DNA of 64,000 bases from Citrus sinensis (GCF_022201045.2 NC_068557.1:29365501-29429500); one strand, 5' to 3'; shown: positions 51,901-64,000, counted from the first letter of the stretch. The notes: generated by a model not told the origin, from the sequence alone. Numbers and translations: made by a program.

Positions 51901-54900
51901 CTAAGAATCATCCAACTCCACAAGTTGCGCCCGCCTCTCAGCAGCTTTCTTCCTGATGAAAATACCCCACCTCAGGGCTGCCTTCAGCTTCAGCCACCCA
52001 ACAACAGCTTTGCCAGAGGAACGAGAACTATCATCATCAAAACTGTAGTTTGGAGACGGATTGGCCATGAATGGAGAGGAATAAGGGTATGCATCTTCTG
52101 CAACATTGAAGGAGGGATGCCCTTGACCTCCCATGTTGAAAATACGAAGCAGATGCTGCTGCATATCTTCATTTTCAAGCATCTCATGACTCCTCATACG
52201 AATTTCCTCCTCTGAGAAAAAGTCCTCAATTCCCCTATAAGGAGCAGGATTTGATGTACCAATAGTCTGGGAGACCAATGAGGATGATTGTGGTGGACCA
52301 AGGGCCAAAACATTTTCACTTCTTGGAATATGTGCTTCCTGTGGAACACTGACCAGTGGGTTCTGTTGAGGGAATGAAGTGCCATCAAATTGAGAATTGA
52401 TATTTACATTCTGTGACTGCAGTGAGAATCTGGAAGGAATGCCATCATTATAACCTACATGGAGAAAGAACAGTCACCAATTTAGTGATCAAACAAGTGA
52501 ACAGATGCAAGCTCAGCCTTAGAAAAACAAAATGGAAAGCTTCAAAATAACTACCACATTATAATCAATTTTCTCTTCCCATCACAAACAAATTTCAAGT
52601 AATGTTGGTGCTACATTTAACAATTTTTTTCCCCTTAAAATATAGTACCTCCAACTGTTAAACCTGAATCCATAGAAGGCTGCTCTGGAGGAACCGGAAC
52701 TGACAGGGTTGGTAGAGCGAGCTGTTGGCTAAATGGATTTGTATAATTTGGTGGACCTGTTTGAAAATCAGTTGGAGGAGCATCTACACTCTTATTCTGT
52801 GTAAAGCCTAACAGAGACTTGCCATCATACTCTATTACATGCATCCAATTGTCATATGCCTTCTTGACTAAGGTATCCACGTGGACCTGCAAGAACCAAA
52901 TCATTCATAGATTTTTCAAGTTATCATCCTTCTAATAGAACACAAACATATCTTTAACAGAAGTTTACACTTTGAAGGAACAGAAGATGATGTAGTTCAG
53001 AACTTCAGCATTTAACGAAATCATCAACGTATGCAACATATAATATTCATTTATGTTTTTTAATATTTGAGTTACTTTTTATCAATGTTAATATAAAAGA
53101 CAAGCTTGTGAACAGTCACATAGATGAGTAAATAATCCTGATTTACAGCTTGGTGGTTTAACGAGCCAGAAAAACAAAAGTAGCTGACCGTAGCAGACTC
53201 ATTTTTAAAGTATGAACCAAAAGTGAGTTACAACAACATATCAGACGCAAGGTAACTTATGAATATAAACCACAGGATTATATACCTTCTGACTTTCTGA
53301 TAGAGAATCAGCTGAATGATATTGTCCATCAGCAATAAGACCACAGAACTCATAGATATTGTTAAAAACAACACCAACGTTCCTTGGATCATCAGGATAA
53401 TACACATAAAGTTTCCCACTGAGCACACAAGTCTTTGCATGATCCACAAGAACATCCCACATCTTATTGGACATGCCGCTTCCAAGGATCTACAAAAAAT
53501 GGATAGTAAAACAATTACAAACAGGAAATGCAGATTTCATCACTGATTTGACAACCGAAACTACATTCTTACATTTCGCAATCTCTGTGAATCCCTAACT
53601 ACAAGTCGTAAGAAGTCTTCAACTGTGAAAATTCCAGCTTTATTGAGCCTCTTGTGAAACGATCCATCTTTACCAATCTTCTCCAATCTCCAAACCTCAT
53701 CATTAAGCGCAGGTGGGTAGTGTTTCTTATACACTGTAAAGGGGAAAAAATGCAGATTTATCATCTTCATCAAAAAATAAAAATAGAATAGACAATAAAT
53801 GAAAAATCTAGAATAGGCTGTAATTAGGAATTCACATTCTCCTCGATGGTCCTTAACAGTGAAGGCATCTGTTTTTGCTTCACGAATGCGAATGCCTTCA
53901 CAATAACCAGAGGCAACCTTCAGCCCTAGCCTAAACTTCCTGCTCCTTATCCAGCTTGAATTGTCAGTAAATGTGAGATCCCCTAATGTTCCTACTCCTT
54001 CCTTTAAAGTCACTTGCAGATCCCCAGAGAGAAGTGGCCTCTTTCCTTCACGCTCTTTAACCACATGACTCACAAATTCTTCTTGCGTCCAATTATCATC
54101 ATCTTCATTGTTGAAATCACCTTCAAGAACCACAACATCTAGTTTCACCAAGGACTCTGGACCAGTTGTGACAACATGACCAGTGTTTGCATCAATCAAG
54201 ACGATATGGATTGCGGTACCCTGTTCCCCTTCCACTTTCCCTCCAGTAAAGAGAGGAAGCGACAACCTAGTCCTGAAGTGCAGCTGTAAGTTTCTACCAT
54301 CAGGTCCTTCGATACGTTTCGGGGAAGACCTGAATCAGAATACCAAGCATCACTTTAAGGGCAATAACAGCAAGCACAAGAATCAAAGAAGTTGTACACA
54401 AATGCTACTCTTTCATCGATCTAAGTCCTAGTTTGTTATCAGTCTCCGGTAATGGCTGATGTCTCAGCAAACTTAAATATCATGGTGTAGGATACTAGCA
54501 TGTTTGGTGAGGTTTCATTGCACAGTTGAACTGGGATCAAGCCCCACTAACTAGGCACGGAAGAATTCAAGAAAAGGCCCCGTGGTTCCCCAATGGACTA
54601 AGAAAAGTCCAGGGATAGATAGAGACAGAATTTGGTTCTGATAATACGTTGTTATAGGCTGAGGAATAGATTTCATACCTCCCCGTAAGCTTAGCAGGGC
54701 CTAATTTTGCCAGAGCACGTTCCACTTCTTCACTCACCTGTTCAAAGTCAAAGACAATAAAAGTGCAGAACCATCCAGCATTGTACACAAGCATCCCGAT
54801 AAAAAATTGAGCACTTCATTAATGATGCATCTCTGACCAACTAGCACAGAAACTTCTCTACAAGTAGTATAAAGTATTCAATCTTACCACCCTCCGAAGA

Positions 54901-55894
54901 ATAGGCTCCAATGACGAGCAAAGCTTCTGTAAACTATCCACCTTAAGAGCCTCAACAATTACGCTGCATATTAAACAATGTCTGACTTAGCCATCAAAAC
55001 CACTAAGTAAATTAAGTTGAAATTCAGTAACTAAAGAACTAAAGAATGGAGCAGAAATATTCACAATTCAAATTTTACGTTCAAATATATTCTCTTTAAC
55101 TTGGCAACTAGAAATAATAAATTTGGGACCTACACAGTAACACCCTAAAACAAGTGGTTTTACCAAAAGTAAAACATAACAAAATCAGAAAGCCTTTTTG
55201 TTAAATAACTAATTTTAAGAAAAGCATGCACCTTAAGATAAGAAGTTGTTGGCCTTTTCATGCTTAAATTATGTTAAATTACCTAGTCAGCCATTTTGCA
55301 CTGAATACAGCGACAACCACTGCAAGTGCAACCATCACCACAACAACAAGATTAGCAACAAAAACATTCTTAAAAGCTCCTCAGTTATTCCTAGTTATGC
55401 CAAACAAATGCAAAGGTCCTAGGTCATTTCATCACAGAATCAATATGACTGACACCAGAGTCAACCAATTACTCAAATTTACCTTTCTGTCTCTACAGGA
55501 TCAAGTTTCAGAATACGAACTTGAAAAAAAAAATGCTCATACTATTACTTCTTGTCCGTTAGAAGCCAAAATCAGTTCCTAGATTTCGGTTCTCTCTGTA
55601 ATTAAATTAAGAATATTCTCTTTCAAACTTGCATATTTTCAACCAAATTAAAAGTTACTTATATCCAAGTCAAGATTCAACGAACAAACTCAAACGAATT
55701 CTACTCGCTAACCGACTAATAAATTAACCAACCAAAGTTAATAAAAATGAATAAAAAAATTATTTATTAAGGAAAAATAATAATAATAATTACCTGGCCA
55801 AAGCAGGTCGTTTCCTGTCCGGCTGGCCTTCTTCAGCCGAACTTGAATCCAAACCTCTCTTACTATTCGATCTCTCCATGTACCTCGTTTGCAT
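51901..55894 (-). CDS. CBP60: CALMODULIN-BINDING PROTEIN 60 family protein, CBP60B/C/D-like, 628 aa
   Basis: Exons: 55894-55794, 54963-54888, 54737-54679, 54329-53836, 53733-53573, 53489-53286, 52886-52649, 52454-51901, all in phase. The N-terminus has [30 protein letters not shown] and [20 protein letters not shown]. The conserved DNA-binding CBP60 core follows ([49 protein letters not shown]-like [40 protein letters not shown]). The last exon ends in a basic amphipathic segment ([20 protein letters not shown], then [11 protein letters not shown]), the calmodulin-binding site typical of CBP60B-D, whereas CBP60g binds through its N-terminus. The family are nuclear regulators linking Ca2+ to immune and salicylate-related transcription and to growth. 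Which clade member this is was not resolved. A Gln/Pro/Ser-rich linker lies between core and CaM site. Confidence 0.95.
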
Positions 55895-57654
55895 CTTCCG
55901 AAACGATACTGTCTCAGAAACTCCAAGGAAACGAACTCAAAACAAATTCAGAAACCTTTCCTTCAAGATTTCAAGTGCTTTGATATTTGATTCGGCTTCA
56001 AAAAGAGAATAAAATTTAGAGGGAACAGGAAAAAATAAAGGAAAAGGGAAGGTGAAAAAGCGAGCGGGAAAGTAAAACCCGAGAGTGTGGAATTTTAATT
56101 TTTGAGTATGTAAGAAGTTTCGACGAAACGACTGCGAATTTTCGCTCCGCTTTTCAGTTTTTAGTGTTTTTTCTTTTGTCGAGTTCTGTTATTGTGACGG
56201 TTTTGCACTGTAACGAATGGGTTCGTAACAGGATGGTCGTTGAACGCCTGGACGGTGGCTGTGATGATTTGAGATCCAGGACTGGTTGATCTGGACCGTT
56301 CGATATGATGAAGTTTGGGAATCTTTTGATTGTTTTAAGGTTTTGACACGTGCGTGATTGGGCTTCGTGGATTATGAAGCGTGGGGACTGACTGTGCCCT
56401 GGATTTTGTAGATTTTATCTTGATTAAAAATTATGAATTCAGTTTTATAGAAGAAAGCACTAGTTAATGACAAATAATCAATTTACTAAAAAAAAAAAAA
56501 AGATTGATAATCAAATCTCAAACCCCGACTACCTAGATAATTCTTCAAACAGGAATTAGATTTTTATTCAGATAAGAAGGCTTTGACAAGTTTAATAATC
56601 TGTCTGACTAGTGACCGCCAACCAAATTTAGGATAGCCTTAGAATTCAAGGGAGAGAAGACAAAAAAAAGGGGGACGGTTAGGATGGCCTCGACAAATCA
56701 ATTTGTCAAAACTGGGGGACTTCATGCCAGCATTGGTTCCGGAGAAAGGAGCCCAAATTGGTTTTCTCTTTTTCCTCTTATTTTAATTCCCATGTTTTTT
56801 ATTCTTTTTTTAAATAATTTTATTCCCAAGAGTTAAAGTCAAAAAACTACCAAAAGATTGTGATCAACCAATTTGCAATTAAAAGAAAGGAATTAAAATA
56901 TAGTATGCATAACGTAAATGTAAATATATTTAGGGCAAGTTTAGTATAATTTATTTAATAATTAAAAATATTTTTTTAATTCCGTAATTTTTTTTCAAAA
57001 CTTTTAGCATTGTTTAGTTTATTTGAACCGAGTTTTTAAGAATTAAATAAATTATCTTACATCTACTAGTAAAAGTTTAAATTTTAAACTTTTAGAAATG
57101 GAGGTTATAAAACTTATTCAAAGTATTAAATTATTTAAAATACTTTTAATTTATTTCACAATATTATTTCATTTCTTTCATAACATAATTTTAAAAAACC
57201 TATTTATTGAAGTAATTGTATAATATTTAATAAAAGCTCTCATTGATAATAATCATAATATATTTTTAAGTAAAAGCTCTACTTGTATACACTCTATTAG
57301 TAAAAGCTCTATTAGAACTTAAATAAGTTCTATTTAAAAAATTATACTAAACTGAACTGTAAAATTCAATAACTGCAGGAAATTGAAAGCATATAAACAA
57401 GAAACCATACAATAACTCGCAGCACTTTAACAAGAAACCATAGTAGTAAGTCAAAGAAATCAAAAGGTTCCCAAGAAGAAACAATTCATTGATACAAAAA
57501 TATATTTTTAAGTTAGCAACAACCAGTAACCAACTAAAACTCTACATGGCTATGCAGACATCTAACAAGGCTGCACTTGTTAATCTCTATAATACTTTCA
57601 GAACATTTCGATCCCGCAACTCAAACGACTTGTTGAAGCAAAGACAGCTACCGC
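55895..57654. other. Intergenic region, CBP60 promoter and MITE-like element
   Basis: 55895-56400 likely holds the CBP60 leader and promoter. A TIR-bearing segment lies at 56938-57353. No gene is supported. Confidence 0.55.
56938..57353. mobile_element. Candidate MITE, 416 bp, with AGTTTAGTATAATTT termini
   Basis: The left end starts AGTTTAGTATAATTTATT and the inverted right end AGTTTAGTATAATTTTTT, identical over the first 15 bases. The interior is AT-rich with four AGTAAAAGCTCT-like units and no coding capacity. No target duplication could be recognised. Confidence 0.6.
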
Positions 57655-59725
57655 CTACCGCCTTTTCTGGTTCTTTTTCTTCCCTTTCTTTTTGTTTCTC
57701 TTACTTTGTGGCTTCCGGGATTTTTGTTTTGCAACTTTCTTGAATGATTTACATTTACTTACGGGTATTTGGTGCTTTTTATCAACTCCAATAAAATGTG
57801 GAACAGCTGCGGGTGTCTTTTCACTAGGAAGGTTTTCTGCTTCGTGAGAGATCTCACTAGTCGTTACTGTGACTTTCAAGTCCCCATTGTCATACATTGT
57901 TGTTCCTTTGACCAATAAACAAATACAAGAGCCAATTATTAGCTAAGTGTAAAGCTTAAGCTCATCATGCAAGAATGTATGCCAGATCAACATGAGCAAC
58001 CAAAGTGTCCAGATCAACATATGCAGCACCCAAAATAACAGAACATACAATTAAAATTTATATGATGCGGAAAATATCCAGCACCCAGTAAATCTGTGAA
58101 TAATGCTACTGCTATTTCTAGTAACGCTTACAGAAGGCAGAAAGAAACAAGATGCCAGTATCAACGTTGCTGTGATGCTAAAACAGTATGACGAGAATAT
58201 ACAATGGGGATATTCCAATCAAGTAGGCTGCTGATTGTTTCGCAACTTCATAAATAAGCTCATCCAATAAAACAGAAGATTTGTATTTGCACGGTACATT
58301 GATCAGTAAGTGGAGTGAACAGACAGTGACTGTGATATCTGGCCAATATAGGTGATTTTAAATGAAGATGGCCGTCTTGGAATATAACACTTTTGGAGTT
58401 TGTGAAAAAAACCTGTAATAGGAACAACTGGCTCTCTTTCTTCATCATCCTCACAGTACTCCTCACCTTCATCAGGTGCCGAGTCAGCGGGTGTCGGAGC
58501 TCCGCCATATAGCACAATCTCTCTCTCCAATCTCCTCTGCCACAAAGATGAGACAAAGCTGTTAATAATTAAGGCAATCATACCTTGGAAATGTTTGTCA
58601 AACTACACATGAATCCAATATAGATATGTAATTGCTTTTGATGTCCACCAGCATTTAGTCCTAAGGTTAAAGGACAAGTTTAGTTGACTTAAGGATGTTT
58701 TAACAAGAAATGTACAGATATATTGGTTATTTGCAAAATTTACACTATTTAAACCAAACCCTTATTGCTGTCTCAGGTCTAACCCGGGCCAAGACATGTT
58801 TAGGCTATTTGCAAAGAAACACAAACTTAGGAATATAGAACGAAGTTCAATTGAGGTCACGGGAGAAGCTCAGACCACAGTCAACATAAGTTATCATAAG
58901 TTCAATTTTTATCTCAAGCCACTAGCATAGGCAGCCTATATTGTATATTCCAGTGTGTAGATCCATTTCGGGGGCTGGATGTCCAGTGACACATCACGTG
59001 GGGGGGGGGGGGGGGCGGCGGGGGGGGGGAAGAGTAGCTTGGTATGATACCAGCAAGTAACCAATACTCAACAACCTTCAAACTCAAATCAAGGCAACAT
59101 CAAATAAAGACACACCAATAGATCACAGGATATCAATTGAAACCAAAACGATCCATTGAATTTTGCAAATTGCAACATCATGCAAACTAACTACTTCCCT
59201 CTTACTCCTACTATATGCAGACTGCAGAGTAAAAAAGACAGAAATAAGAAAACATATTACTTGGAACAAATGGTCCATTTGTTGGTCCGAAACCGTTGTT
59301 ATGAGTTAAGAGAGTGTTAGCTTCAACCACAAACTTAGTATCACTGCGTCGAAATAAACGGGAGACATTCAAAGGGAAACAAGAGAAATAAAAATCGAAC
59401 CTTCTTGCGTTCTTCAAGACGCTTACGCCTTTGCGCCTCCTCTTGATTCTTCTCAGCTTCTTTTCTCCTCTTCTTCTTTCTCTTGTGAAACCCAGTCACG
59501 TAGTCCCTGATCGAAGCAATAAAAATTAATAATACTTGTAACAGAACTAGCTCTTCCTTTTCAGCTAAAAATAAATGGAAAGAAAAAGCAGGGATCGCGC
59601 TAGTACTTGAGGTCCTTCTCGTCGAAAGAAACGGAGAGAGCTTTGTTTTTGAGAGCCCTTTTCTTTATGTGACGGCCACGAACTTTTGGGACCTGCAGCG
59701 TTTCCTCTTCAATGTGTTCTTCCAT
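57655..59725 (-). CDS. RRP17: Nucleolar rRNA-processing protein, RRP17/Nop25 (NOL12) family, 199 aa
   Basis: Exons: 59725-59607, 59506-59401, 58536-58413, 57905-57655, in phase. The N-terminus has VRGRHIKKRALKNKALSVSF, DEKDLKDYVTGFHKRKKKRR and a charged coiled-coil-like run (KEAEKNQEEAQRRKRLEERK). The acidic middle (DEGEEYCEDDEEREP) leads to the conserved GTTMYDNGDLKVTVTTSEIS. The C-terminus is a very basic Lys/Arg tail typical of nucleolar localisation. Yeast Rrp17 is a 5'-3' exonuclease for pre-60S rRNA 5' ends and human NOL12 is the counterpart; nuclease activity in the plant protein is inferred only. The start is the sole ATG ahead of the conserved block. The gene is divergent from sphingosine kinase. 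Confidence 0.93.
59000..59029. repeat. Long G tract in an RRP17 intron
   Basis: Sixteen G, then CGGC, then ten G on the plus strand, in the intron between 58536 and 59401. It could fold as a G-quadruplex on the plus strand. On the minus-strand pre-mRNA it reads as C runs. Its length makes sequencing or assembly error likely. Confidence 0.85.
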
Positions 59726-62478
59726 CGCAGCTCAGCTTTCAGTGTATTGCTTGTCTCAGGTCTCGGTTAAACAATTAGGTTCGGGTTATTTGGGTCATTG
59801 AGGCTGGTCTAATTTCTGTAAGGGTGTTCGCTTACAGGGAACTATTTTGGACTAATCAAGTTTGGAATTTGCAGGCTGCTAAAAACATTTAAAACATTTT
59901 CTAAATACACCTCCCATCAAGTATTACGAAATTGGGCTTAACCAGATTCCCGTGAACGATTATTGAGAACGCGCTTTTCGCACTCGAAAGTTGCGGAGTT
60001 AAAGCTTTAATATTCGCTGATTAAGGAGAAAAATTAAATGGGATTAAAGTTATTGCTTTTAGTCTGTCTGATTGAGACTTGAGAGGATGAGACGATAACA
60101 AATCACAAAATCGTTCCCTAGCTTGAATTATCTCAAAATTGATATCAACCCTTTTAGTAAATAAATAAAGAAAATGCTACACAATCATAATTACAGAATA
60201 TAATCATTTTATCATACTCTGGAAAAAAAAAATTAAATTATATAAAATTATTTTGCAAAGTATAATACGAAATTTGTTCGACCGGGGGGCGGAGGCAGCC
60301 AACTGGTGCACTGGCCTTGGCCCCTGAAGGCCCAAAAAGAATATCTACATATATAATAATATAAATTTCGATTCATTGTTGGGTCCGGCTACGGTGCAAC
60401 GGTGATACCGTATCATCGTTGCACCATAGTTTTCTCCTTCATTGTTAATTTTAATTTTGTATTAATCTTTTTACAATTTTATAATTAACAGTTATTGAAT
60501 AAGAAAAATGAGTTAATAATTCTTATTTATATTGTCTTGTTATAAATGCATATATAATACGAAATCTTTGGAAGATCGGGATAACTTAGATCAATACCAA
60601 AATTAAAATTCTAAATGATTAATCTCATTTAAAATGTTATGTTTCTTTTCATTATTTTTATCAATGTTAAGAATAGTCAATATAAAATTGTTCTTTGAAT
60701 TTCCATTGAGTTTGGCCTCTTTATATCATGTCATATTATTGATATGGTGGTCATATCTCTCTTTAGTAAGAGAGAACCATAATTCTTTTCCTAGATAGGA
60801 CGCACATAGGACACATGCTCTTAGTAGCATATAGTGTTGCAAATTACTAAGGCACGCTATAATAAAATGTACACGATATATTAACGTGCAAAACAATAAT
60901 CCCATCTCATATATTGAAGTGGTGTGATTAGCCCGTACAAACATTTTTTCCTAAAAAATAAGTAATCATTTGGTGTAAAAAAAAAAAAAACACAATTCAT
61001 GCTAAAAAAATAATCATTCATCGAAAGTCGATACTATTTATTATCGACAAATTGAAATGCTGGCATGATTGATTCGTTTCAATAGAAGAGTATTGTATAC
61101 AAGGAGTTGATGTGCTTTGTCGAAGGATTTTTTTTTAAATTTTTTTTAATTTGTCAAAAGAATAATGTTGCTTTGATTAATTCAATTAAAATTGCATCTT
61201 CTTATGTTTTAATTCATTTTTATTAATGTCATCACAAATCATCTTGATTTTCTAGAGATTTTATCATTAAGCTGCATTTGGAATTAATGTTGGAACATTG
61301 TAAGCACATTATTTCATGAGTTTTGATAAAATGACATTTGGTTAAATTTTTAAAAGTTGTTTATTCATAATTTTTTTTTTAATAGTAGTCTTAAAAGTTA
61401 GGTATGGGGTTACTTCTTGTAAATAACTGATTACATAAGTCAACATACATTTTTTATTTTTTGATTACAACCTTCAAAAGAAAATTATATCTTATTTTCA
61501 TAAATCCTAATACACAAATAAAAGAAAATTTAAACTTATCTCCATTTTTTGTCATTATATAATAAAACGTATTTTCATAAAAAAAAGTTCCCAAACACAT
61601 ATATATAAAAACGTTATTATGTTATTAAACCATATGATTTAATAACTTTCTCAAATTTTAAGAAAGGCTAAAATTATATATATATCTCACAAAACAAAAG
61701 CTCCACTGTTATGAATTTATAAAAATAAATGTGGATATTCATAACATATATTTCTTACTCTCCCCACTATTTCTCAATAGTAACTTTTGACTTCTCTATA
61801 ACTCTCACTATCTCGTGAGGATTTATAACCCATAATGTTTCTATTAATTTCATGGAGTGATTATGTAACTATAAAAAGAAAACTCATCTCTTTATTTTGT
61901 ACACAATTGAAATGAATAAAATTATTTTATAATATATTGTTTTATCATTTTATTCTTTATTTTGTGTTGCTGGCCAATAGTCTTTCTAACACTAATGTAT
62001 TTATATTTTTTATGATTTTATTTATTTATTTTGCATTGATTTTTTTTAGTTAGTTCCAAATTATATATCTGTTCAGTTTTCTCTTATTTAGCTTATAAAG
62101 AGTACAAACTTGGCATGTGTGTATATAACTATATATATGTATACATTCGTTCAGGTTTCTCTCATTTGGCATATAAAGAGGACAAACTTAACAGAAATTC
62201 AAAATCCTTTAACAAAGAAACCATCAAAACTGGAGAAATCCATCCACCTTCATCTCCTTTGACCCTGGTAAACGCCAACGCCGTCAAGGCGCGTGGTGTT
62301 TACGCATCAACCAAGCTTCGTAATTAATTATCATATCAAACAATCAAGCCAACCAACTCTTATTATATGGCGTGAGGGTCAAAGCAACGGAAAAGAATAA
62401 AAATTTTAAAATAAAATGATCTTAAACACGCGATAAAATCGAAGCTCGAAACGGAACTGAACTCTTTCTCTCGTTCTC
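59726..62478. other. Divergent intergenic region, RRP17/SPHK
   Basis: No gene is supported. It contains a near-palindrome at 60389-60429 next to an unusually GC-rich patch (60275-60345) in otherwise AT-rich DNA. 61400-61900 is very AT-rich. 62200-62478 is probably the SPHK leader/promoter. Confidence 0.55.
60389..60429. repeat. 19-bp inverted repeat with 3-base spacer
   Basis: Left arm 60389-60407 (CTACGGTGCAACGGTGATA) and the inverted right arm 60411-60429 (CTATGGTGCAACGATGATA) agree at 17 of 19 bases. It may be the terminal hairpin of a transposon fragment, with the adjacent GC-rich patch at 60275-60345; that is a guess. Confidence 0.8.
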
Positions 62479-64000
62479 ATGGATCAAATAGTTCAAGACA
62501 CACTATCGGACCGGGTCCGTGTTAGCGGCAGGATAACGGCGATGACGTTGACTGGAGACGGGAGGCTTCGGTGGACGGATGGACATCAACGGAGTTTGAC
62601 TCTGGAGAAGCAGGTTCTCGGTTTTGTCGTGGAGGGTAGTAAAATCAGAATCAGGGCGGTTGTTGATGGAAGAGATGAAATCTGCTGCGGCGGGAGGGCG
62701 GGAAGCGTCGTGAGGAAAGATTTTGTTTTCGAGCCTTTGTCTGAGGATTCTAAAAGACTCTGGTGCGAAAAACTTCGTGATTTTATTGATTCTTTTGGTA
62801 AGTTCATGTTATTGTTGTTGTTATTCTGTACGTTGTTTAATATGTTAATGTGGTATTGAGTATCATGCTGTTTTTTTTTTCTTTTTTGGTGAAATTTGTT
62901 TGTTGGATTTGATTTGAAAAACAGAGGAAATTAACTGCAATGGTATTTGTTTCTAAACTTAGCAGTTAAATGTGTTTACATATATATGGTAATAATATTA
63001 TGTCTGATATACTAGGCAAATGTGGGGTGGTTTAGGGAGCGTACAGTCTAGATATTGCTTTTGAAAAATACGGAAACGCCTGAAATTAATTCTTTTAAGA
63101 AGTGTACTTGATTAAAAGCGCTTGAAGTATTTATATCGTTCAGATATCTCATTTTGGCTCTTCTAAAGAGGGCTGTGATGGTTTTATTTATTTCTCAAAA
63201 GGACTTTCGGTTACTTTGAGAGCATTTAGTGACTGTCTAATAGCTCCTCCATTGCAATAGTAACATTGTCTTCTATTGCAGTGAAAATAGGGAAAGATAA
63301 AAGCATAGAGAATTAAAGATAGTTTAGAATCTATTGGTTATTCGAACTCCATCATGTTATGAGCTTTTTCATTATGTTATATAGGTCGGCCGAAGAGGCT
63401 ATACATTTTTGTGAATCCATTTGGTGGGAAGAAAATTGCATCCAAGATTTTTCTTGATGATGTGAAACCGCTCTTGGAGGATGCCAACATACAATTTACA
63501 GTGCAAGGTTTGGGACTTTGATTTCTATGTGATATGAATTGATACTGAATTGAGACATTTACTTAGATTTGGACTGCAGCTCATACTTTTTTAATATGTT
63601 AACTCATGCTTAGAAACTACGCAACAACTGCATGCCAAGGAGATTGTCAAAGTGCTGGATCTTTCCAAGTATGACGGCATAGTTTGTGTCAGTGGTGATG
63701 GTATACTTGTTGAGGTTAGTTAGATATGTTTAGCTGCGACATCTATTTCACTTGGATGCTTCTATTTCACTGTCTATTCCTTTATGTTTAACGTGCTTTC
63801 TTATGTAGTTTATACAAAAATGGTAATAACTTGTATACTCTGTATTAAGAAAAATTAAAATATCAACGACCCTCATTTTTATGTCTCCCTCTGATTTGTG
63901 GTACCCTCAGAGATTAAGCACAATTTTCTGTTTAAAAAAAAATTAGTCTTTATGAATTTGGCTGCAGATTGTATTCATCATTTATCCCGTCTTGAGACTT
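62479..64000 (+). CDS. SPHK1: Sphingosine (long-chain base) kinase, 5' part, continues beyond window
   Basis: Exons visible: 62479-62797, 63385-63507, 63614-63714 (180 codons); the remaining exons lie past the right edge. The N-terminal domain (residues 1-107) includes GRITAMTLTGDGRLRWTDG and ends FIDSFGRPKRL. The diacylglycerol-kinase catalytic fold follows, with the nucleotide loop VNPFGGKKIASKIF (about residues 115-128). The ATP-site signature begins as YDGIVCVSGDGILVE (about 166-180), exactly where SGDG-x-x-x-E is expected. The enzyme phosphorylates sphingosine and phytosphingosine; Arabidopsis SPHK1 acts in ABA and stomatal signalling. A putative acceptor at 63968 is not followed by the expected VVNGL, so I did not extend the model. 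The ATG used is the first in the leader and in frame. Confidence 0.92.

Noticed and set aside
53561-54265. 234-codon frame in CBP60
   Set aside because: It spans two true exons and the short open intron between them; the family sequence requires splicing at 53836/53733.
63966-64000. Possible fourth SPHK exon after a CTGCAG acceptor
   Set aside because: The sequence after it does not encode the conserved VVNGL expected after SGDGILVE, so the next exon is probably beyond the window.
1-64000. CRISPR arrays, bacterial operons, viral insertions
   Set aside because: No spaced identical direct repeats of CRISPR type and no viral replication, capsid or reverse-transcriptase motifs were seen; the window is ordinary plant nuclear DNA.

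Overview
This window is nuclear DNA from a core eudicot plant. The evidence is AT-rich intergenic DNA, genes with many short GT-AG introns, a plant-type nuclear tRNA-Asp, and proteins closest to Arabidopsis families: an NDB external NADH dehydrogenase, an FBS F-box protein, the bifunctional FMN hydrolase/riboflavin kinase, CBP60, and sphingosine kinase. A woody rosid such as Citrus fits the feel of the sequence, but that is a guess. No bacterial, viral or organellar block was seen.

Layout, left to right. 1-2887 (-): alternative NADH dehydrogenase, cut by the left edge. 2888-9638: no gene, several repeats and MITE-like elements. 9639-10442 (-): single-exon unknown membrane protein. 10443-14705: no gene, with a hAT-type MITE at 12480-13045. 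14706-18202 (-): SPRY/P-loop hnRNP U-like protein, 9 exons. 19817-20569 (-): FBS-type F-box protein. 22562-24778 (-): decayed F-box/FBD pseudogene. 25806-30845 (-): WRAP53/TCAB1-like WD40 protein, 14 exons. 31958-35180 (-): FMN hydrolase/riboflavin kinase, 10 exons. 38728-41250 (-): two more decayed F-box/LRR/FBD copies. 41919-42144 (-): a SINE with target duplications. 43249-43320 (+): tRNA-Asp(GUC). 43513-50818 (+): APC4, 19 exons. 51901-55894 (-): CBP60, 8 exons. 57655-59725 (-): RRP17/Nop25, 4 exons. 62479 to the right edge (+): sphingosine kinase, truncated.

Exon models were built by hand from ORF segments, GT-AG borders and reading-frame phase. Every intact model closes in frame: hnRNP U-like 688 aa, FBS 189, WRAP53 430, FMN hydrolase/RFK 383, APC4 764, CBP60 628, RRP17 199. 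The genes do not form an operon-like or pathway cluster. They are housekeeping functions (respiration, flavin cofactor synthesis, telomerase/Cajal body RNP, cell-cycle ubiquitin ligase, rRNA processing) and signalling functions (calmodulin-binding regulator, sphingolipid kinase, stress F-box). The set NDB, FBS, WRAP53, FMN hydrolase/RFK, APC4, SPHK matches, from memory, a conserved block on Arabidopsis chromosome 4 around At4g21470-At4g21540.

I found no convincing new biological system. The points most worth a second look are the dated transposon insertions (hAT MITE and SINE, both with target duplications), the three F-box/FBD pseudogenes with identifiable lesions, a perfect 15-bp hairpin in the hnRNP U-like 3' region, a run of in-frame stop codons at the FBS C-terminus, and the Pol III gene just upstream of APC4.
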